10,903 bases of DNA from Pyronema omphalodes (lineage: Eukaryota; Ascomycota; Pezizomycetes; Pezizales; Pyronemataceae), in contig JAJJXM010000228.1 in assembly GCA_024516155.1 (NCBI GenBank), positions 1-10,903 on the forward strand, given 5' to 3'. The notes beneath the pieces are model-generated. The model worked only from the letters and a program-made list of their open reading frames with translations. It made no database searches and was not told the DNA's origin. This document shows positions 6,677-10,903 of the stretch, piece by piece. The translations under genes and the position numbers were made by a program. The stretch's first letter is position 1, and each line of letters opens with the position of its first letter.

Positions 6677-7245
6677 GCTGGCTTTGGTTGGTGATTGCAG
6701 ATTTTGATATTAGGGTGTTTGTGTTTATGTTTGGATTGAAGAATGATAGGGATTGGAAACGGGATAGGTTTGAGAAATTGAATTGAAATTGAAAGGTTAT
6801 CAAAAGAAAACGAGAGGGACTTTGTAAATTAATTCAATTTTTTGGTTTTGATCTTTTTTATTTTTTTGCTTTGCTTTTTGGGGGTGGAGGGTTTCATGGT
6901 TTCTTGATATTTACGGCTTTTGCTTGTTAACTGACTTATGGGTTGGCGTGGATGATGGATTATCCGAAGATCATGGGTTTCAGATTACTCAGAGGACAAC
7001 CCCCCAGATGAAATGTTCACGGGAAGTTTTCGCTCAATATACCGCAGCTAAATTACTCCAAAGGCCCAGGAAAAGCATTATAAACTGCAATTAAACTAAA
7101 TATTCAAGAGCCAGTTATCTGACAACAATAAAGATTACCAAAACTATTACGCCTTCTTTCCCCATTTATTCCACGCCCATAAGCCCCACACACCAATTAA
7201 CCAAATACAACAAATCCCTAGCCCCCTTCCCTTCAGAATACCTTA
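6677..7245. other. Intergenic, no gene seen
   Basis: The first 250 bases are T-rich on the plus strand, and 7130-7240 is C-rich and A-rich. A 65-codon minus frame at 6606-6803 overlaps the 5S gene and has an Asn/Phe/Ser-rich composition, so I do not support it. No tRNA, repeat array or promoter stands out. Confidence 0.5.
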
Positions 7246-7584
7246 TCGGCCTTTTATCCACTCTAAACCATCATCCCCACCCAACATCCTCGCCACCAAA
7301 ACCGTGGGTACCAAAACCTTCGTCGGTGTCTTTGCCGCTGCCCAAATCGCCGCTTGCAGGGTACCAACAATATCGTAAACTTGGTATACACAACCAACAT
7401 CAAAGCAACAAGTCTGAAATCCTTATCCATCGCTTCTGCTAGTCCCTGTTTTATATCTATAAAGTTTATACGCCAGCCACCCTAATGTAATTCCCAGTAT
7501 CGACGCTTGTCTATGCTGTGCAGCCACCGTTACAAACGCTGTTAAAAGGGTATGGCTGACTGCCCGCTCCCAAATACTGGCGGT
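7246..7584 (-). pseudogene. Possible coding relic, hydrophobic, unidentified
   Basis: In one minus-strand frame two open stretches, 7584-7426 and 7422-7246, are separated by a single TAA (7425-7423). The first reads as 'LLTAFVTVAAQ' and 'ILGITLGWLAYKLYRYK'; the second as 'LQAAIWAAAKTPTKVLVPTVLVARML'. Both look more like protein than chance: hydrophobic runs followed by basic residues, as in small membrane proteins. No start codon or family is recognisable. It could be the tail of the neighbouring decaying gene, a separate small membrane-protein gene with introns, or coincidence. Confidence 0.2.
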
Positions 7585-7632
7585 CTAACAACTTCCAGAT
7601 TTTCACTAGAGTTCTTCGATGGAAGAGACATC

Positions 7633-7932
7633 TTAATAACCAATAGTAGGCTCGACCATGAAGACTAATCCTACTACTCCTTGGAAAAATATCCATTCTA
7701 GACCTTCGATCTGGTTATTGATGTTATCGTAGAGACGCTGATACCATTCTGTTTCTTCCGGCTCCGGTTTCGGAATGTCCAATATACGCTTTTTTACCGT
7801 CCCACAACCAAATTCCGTCGGTGTGTGGCGCGCGGGAATCATACCAAACACTTTCGACTCGTCCGGTATGCATGTCGAGAATTGTTAATGTACCACGGAG
7901 CGGTCGTGGGTGGTGTAGCCGAAGTAATCGAC
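7633..7932 (-). pseudogene. Frameshifted C-terminal part of the F-box/WD-like gene
   Basis: Coding-like text continues past 7941 but in changing frames: 'VDYFGYTTHDRSV' (from 7932), then 'GTLTILDMHTGRV' and 'SVWYD' (from 7894, next frame), then 'RILDIPKPEPEETEWYQRLYDNIN' and 'GLEWIFFQGVVGLVFMVEP' back in the first frame, ending at TAA 7635-7633. The LTILDMHTG phrase is typical of a WD-type strand. Stops at 7887-7885 and 7726-7724 bound the segments. Two readings are possible: frameshift decay, or a 95-nt intron (7952-7858, weak GTGTGG donor, TTAAC branch, GAG acceptor) that joins exon 2 in frame to the last segment and gives about 420 residues. Confidence 0.5.
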
Positions 7933-9048
7933 CGTCGTTGGATAACCCACACAGGGTTTTCGGAGCTGGTATACAGCAGATGGAAGTAGGGGGTGTTGCC
8001 CATGTAACGCCATACTAGAAGCTCCCCGCCTTGTCCGCCGGAAATTATATGGGTGTCGGTTAGGAGGAAGGGGAAATCAAAGGCGGAGGTCCAGGCCGTG
8101 GAGTTTTGGGAGTTGCTGGGTTCCCGGGGAAAGATTAGGTTGCTGGAAATTACGGAGCCGGTGGTTAGGGAGAGGATTATGAATACAGTTTCCCGGAGTT
8201 TTGTGAAGTGATCATTGTTGTAGCGGCCACAGAGAAGAACTGCGTGGGATCTAAAAGATGGTTAGATATTGGGATAACTGGAAATGTGATGGATATGTAT
8301 GTACGCACCCGTTTAATTGGAAATCATGAACCTTGGTATAAGGAGCCCAATCATTACTTCTCTTTAGCCAACCTTCTCGGAGCTCATGTCTCCACACCTC
8401 TCCCTTTCCAGCTTCTATCCCAACAACAACCTGGTTCACTAATTGAGCCACCATCATATCACCTCTAACCCGGATCTTCACAGCTTCTCTATGTTTCACC
8501 TTCCACTTCCTTCCCGTTCCCAACTCCTCAATCCCGTCATTTCCATCCCTTACAAGCTTCGGCGCTATGAAATCCCCTCGACCCGGAACTTTTACCGGCA
8601 TACCTTTCTTATCCATTCCCAACCTTAGCAGAGCCCCCGCTTTGGTGAACTCCCTCACATCACTACTGGCGACATATCCACCAGCTGCCACAGCTAGCTT
8701 CGCCGGTCCAATACTGCCAACGGTACGTCGAGGCCGAGAATTTGTTTTATCTATCTTGTTTTGTCCTTCTTGGAGGTTCCAGAGGTGGACGTTTTTCACG
8801 GCTGCTTTCCAGGTGGAGGCGGTGATGTCGGTTAAGCGTGCGGTTGGTGGGTATCCAAGTTCGATAGCGATGGGGCGATATAGGGCGTCATTTTCTGCGA
8901 TTAAGTTATGGAGAGAGCGAGATGTAGGAGGAGAAGAGTAGAGGAGAAGAGGAGTGGAGAGTTTTGAGGTGGTCGGTGGCGGGGGGGGGGGAAGGAAGTG
9001 TGATAAGATTTCGAGGAGGAGCTCCGTAGGAAGCTTCGGAAGGGACAT
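7839..9048 (-). CDS. F-box/WD-like protein, probably truncated or decaying
   Basis: Exon 1 is 9048-8309 and exon 2 is 8250-7839; the 58-nt intron (GTGCGT donor, TTTTAG acceptor) joins in frame. This gives 383 residues. Residues 1-60 form an F-box: 'LPKLPTELLLEILSHF', a proline run, then 'RSLHNLIAENDALYRPIAIELG'; 'STWKAAVKNVHLWNL' (78-92) continues the post-F-box helix. Exon 2 has a WD-type strand, 'HIISGGQGGELLVWRY' (315-329). F-box proteins bind Skp1 and present substrates to an SCF ubiquitin ligase, with the WD part as substrate-binding surface. The last 35 or so residues (from about 350) lose protein-like character, and WD-like coding reappears downstream in other frames, so the true C-terminus is in doubt. 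An 11-G run inside exon 1 is another risk point for frame. Confidence 0.65.
8251..8308 (-). other. Intron of the F-box/WD-like gene
   Basis: A 58-nt minus-strand intron with donor GTGCGT at 8308-8303 and acceptor TTTTAG ending at 8251. It splits a glycine codon in phase 2 and links 'VHDFQLNG' to 'SHAVLLCGRYNN' in frame. Without splicing the first frame runs on for only 19 codons to a stop in the acceptor region. Confidence 0.75.
8981..8991 (+). repeat. Homopolymer G11 inside the F-box coding region
   Basis: On the coding (minus) strand this is C11, encoding the polyproline run at residues about 20-25 between the two halves of the F-box. Loss or gain of a base would shift the frame near the start of the protein. 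Confidence 0.9.
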
Positions 9049-9293
9049 GGTGCTTGATTGACGAAGGTAGGATAAGGCTCTGGGGTTTAAATTCGAATGC
9101 GAAGGCGGGGTTTTAAAACGCGGATTATAGCCGGATTAAGACGATGATGATTGGCAACGTGTGCTTCTGCGACGACACTGCGCCGAGTCTACGTCGAGTC
9201 ACCTCATCGTTCGCGGGTTACACAGGGCTGAAGGGGGTTGCGTTGGTGTTTCAGACTTGACGAAGAAGCGACGAATAGTTGAAAGTTGCTTTG

Positions 9294-9324
9294 AACACGC
9301 GAGCTCTTTGAAGCTCGACGTGTT
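9294..9324. other. Hairpin with 12-bp stem
   Basis: AACACGCGAGCT (9294-9305) faces AGCTCGACGTGTT (9312-9324) across a six-base loop; the stem is perfect except for one bulged A. It is upstream of the F-box gene and could be an operator-like site or chance. Confidence 0.55.
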
Positions 9325-9706
9325 ACGCGACAGTTTAATTGAACTGCGCATGTAATAAATTGGAAATGGGGAAAGTTTTTCTTCCGTCTCACGCCGCGCC
9401 CTGAGAATACAACGAAAAACTGTAGCCTGTCAGACCTCCATCGCCACCCACCCTCAGTTCCTCCGTTTTCACAGAATATGGAACCTCAGGTCGAGATCAT
9501 CAGCACCCATCCGAACCCACGGCAGTAATAGACTTCACTCTGGGGTGGTGAGGATATCGATCATCAACCAGGTTGGAGAATAATCTGTGGCTCTTGTAAA
9601 GAGTTCAGATGAGACGATTTACTATAGAAATGATCCTATGAAGTAAAATCGCATAGAGAAGAAAGAGGGGTGTGGGGGAAGAGGGCCTTTTATAGCTGGA
9701 TGGCCA

Positions 9707-9717
9707 GCGCGCGCGCG
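9707..9717. repeat. Alternating GC tract (Z-DNA type)
   Basis: An uninterrupted alternation of G and C of about 11 bases, of the kind that can adopt Z-DNA, 20 bp after a TATAG word. Confidence 0.7.
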
Positions 9718-10123
9718 GCGAAATTTTTGGATTAGGGCTTGGCAGGGCTGAAAATCTGAACGCCGCGTGGCGGCATGAGTAGTCTGGAACCTGGAAACGG
9801 GGTTAAGGCTCTGCAGAGGTCCGACGTAAACCCCGTCATGCTTGGATCTTCAGATTTGCAGACTTTTTCGTGACCTGGCCGGTACGCATCTGGGAGGATA
9901 TGGTATGCTCGAGTCTGGCCCATGATCACTGCCGAGTCCCCTGTTACGGTGTATCTGTGATTCGACGATGGTATCTGGCGGTCAATGGAACTACATAAGA
10001 ACACCACATATTTACCACTTATCACGAAGGATAAATGTGATACATCGCCACCATATAACGCGTGTCGTGCTTGAATAGTTGACGCGTTCGTGGTTCACAT
10101 TTTTTGTTAGCGTGTTGAAGAAA

Positions 10124-10137
10124 GCTATGTACATAGC
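10124..10137. other. Perfect 14-bp palindrome
   Basis: GCTATGTACATAGC reads identically on both strands. It lies in gene-free DNA, so its role is unknown. Confidence 0.7.
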
Positions 10138-10195
10138 CTAAACGCGCGACAAGGGTAGCTCCATAGCTAGAGCGACGTAGAGCTCGCAACTTGAT

Positions 10196-10221
10196 CGTTC
10201 TCGCCGGAGATGCCGAGAACG
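10196..10221. other. Hairpin with 8-bp perfect stem
   Basis: CGTTCTCG (10196-10203) and CGAGAACG (10214-10221) are exact reverse complements across a ten-base loop. No T run follows, so it is not a typical Pol III or bacterial-type terminator. Confidence 0.55.
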
Positions 10222-10618
10222 AAGGCTCTTTTCCACCGAATGGACTCGGAGATTTATGAAAAGCAAGATGATGACACATATATATAATTTTAAAATAGCC
10301 AGCGTACATCATCAACACAGTATGCTCTCCTCCATAGAGAACCGCTGATATCGACGTACTGATCCCTATTACAGATTTTTTACGCTCAAGGGACCAATGC
10401 TTATGAGAACCCAATGATTCGTCCAGGTGTGAGTACCAAGGATATTCGGTTCCGTCAGTGCTGAGCCATGGATATCAAAGGTCTATAAGCCTTTTCATCA
10501 ATCCCCTAGTATTTGACATCGGTATTGACAGTCTCGAGGTATGACGATTACCTGGGGAATGTGCCAGTCCTGAAGATACATTTTGGGCATTATCATCATC
10601 AAATCATGGTTCTCCTTT

Positions 10619-10715
10619 GAGTGCGTTTGGTTGCACCCGAAAACACGGATTTTAGCCCTATTTTATCTGTGAAAACAGGCAAAAAAATTTATTTCCAATC
10701 CAACCAAATGCACCC
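10619..10715. mobile_element. Short MITE-like element with 15-bp terminal inverted repeats
   Basis: The left end GAGTGCGTTTGGTTG (10619-10633) matches the reverse complement of the right end (10701-10715), GGGTGCATTTGGTTG, at 13 of 15 positions. The 97-bp element has no coding capacity. TTT flanks both sides (10616-10618 and 10716-10718); if the last two C bases are left out of the element the duplication becomes CCTTT. Terminal repeats of this G-rich, TTTGGTTG type recall non-autonomous DNA transposons, but I cannot assign a superfamily. Confidence 0.6.
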
Positions 10716-10903
10716 TTTATCAATACCCAATACCCAAGACACCAGGCTATAGCTACTTCTCAGCGGAATGCGTACTTCTAGAAGCTCTTCTGTTGGGAAG
10801 TTATGGTCTCAGGAACGTTTTGGTTAATCATAAGTCACCAGAAGAATTGAGGTAGAAATTTTATAACAGCAAACCAAATAGATCCAAAAGCTTCACAGGA
10901 GAA
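10716..10903. other. Right edge, no gene seen
   Basis: No open frame or RNA gene is visible. A third TTCTAGAA word (10776-10783) occurs here, after those at 5636 and 5863. Confidence 0.5.

Larger units (their letters stand above)
9049..10618. other. Intergenic region right of the F-box gene
   Basis: No gene can be supported. Minus-strand open frames of 97 and 130 codons (9732-10025, 10022-10414) and a plus frame of 64 codons (9161-9355) show no recognisable domain or splice-joined continuation. The first 200 bases should be the F-box gene promoter, with GTTTTAAAAC at 9111-9120. The rest holds the hairpins and the GC tract listed separately, and several ACGCG words (9325-9329, about 10058, 10082, 10141). 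Confidence 0.5.

Noticed and set aside
9478..9528. Short ORF of 16 codons starting at 9478, after a pyrimidine-rich stretch ending in ACAG
   Set aside because: The surroundings give no second exon or conserved content; a GTAATA after it could be a donor, but a suitable acceptor leads to no open frame that I can support.
9732..10414. Two overlapping minus-strand open frames of 97 and 130 codons as one gene
   Set aside because: They are in different frames with no good splice pair between them, and neither shows a recognisable motif.
1..10903. tRNA genes
   Set aside because: I looked for a B-box (GGTTCGANTCC-like) with a matching A-box on both strands and found none; a covariance-model scan would be decisive.

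Overview
The window looks like nuclear DNA of a filamentous ascomycete. The reasons are a fungal RTC4-family gene interrupted by introns of about 50 nt with fungal branch and acceptor signals, an F-box gene with a 58-nt intron, a solitary 5S rRNA gene lying between protein genes, and long low-complexity intergenic stretches. The taxonomic placement is an inference; nothing here fixes the species.

Layout. 1-950 is intergenic, beginning with a (GAA)-rich purine tract and a strong G-quadruplex motif. 951-2081 (minus) is an intact single-exon 376-aa ankyrin-repeat protein with an F-box-like N-terminus. 2082-2848 is a divergent promoter region with a minus-strand TATA box, a CACGTG site, two large palindromes and four ACGCG cores. 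2849-5163 (plus) is a four-exon RTC4-domain gene of 719 residues in my model; its central region carries five degenerate copies of an acidic/basic/F-x-hydrophobic-P-x-x-L motif that appear not to have been named.

5164-6555 has no convincing protein gene. It holds several independent tandem repeats (8, 28, 9 and 9 bp units) and an orphan promoter-like block: TATA box, C-rich leader, a short ATG exon and a consensus 5' splice site. 6556-6670 (plus) is a 5S rRNA gene followed by T6. All five 5S helices can be drawn in it, although much of its sequence differs from the common ascomycete 5S as I know it.

7246-9048 (minus) holds an F-box/WD-like gene. Its N-terminal 740 nt and an in-frame second exon are intact, but WD-like coding then continues in shifting frames toward 7633, so it is either decaying or has an unusual extra intron. 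Weak open stretches follow to 7246. 9049-10903 has no gene I can support; it contains hairpins, a GC alternating tract and a 97-bp MITE-like element with 15-bp terminal inverted repeats.

The genes do not form an evident pathway. Two of the three protein genes carry F-box-like N-termini, which suggests ubiquitin-ligase adaptor roles, and RTC4 is linked in yeast to telomere-capping genetics, but no functional connection among them is visible.
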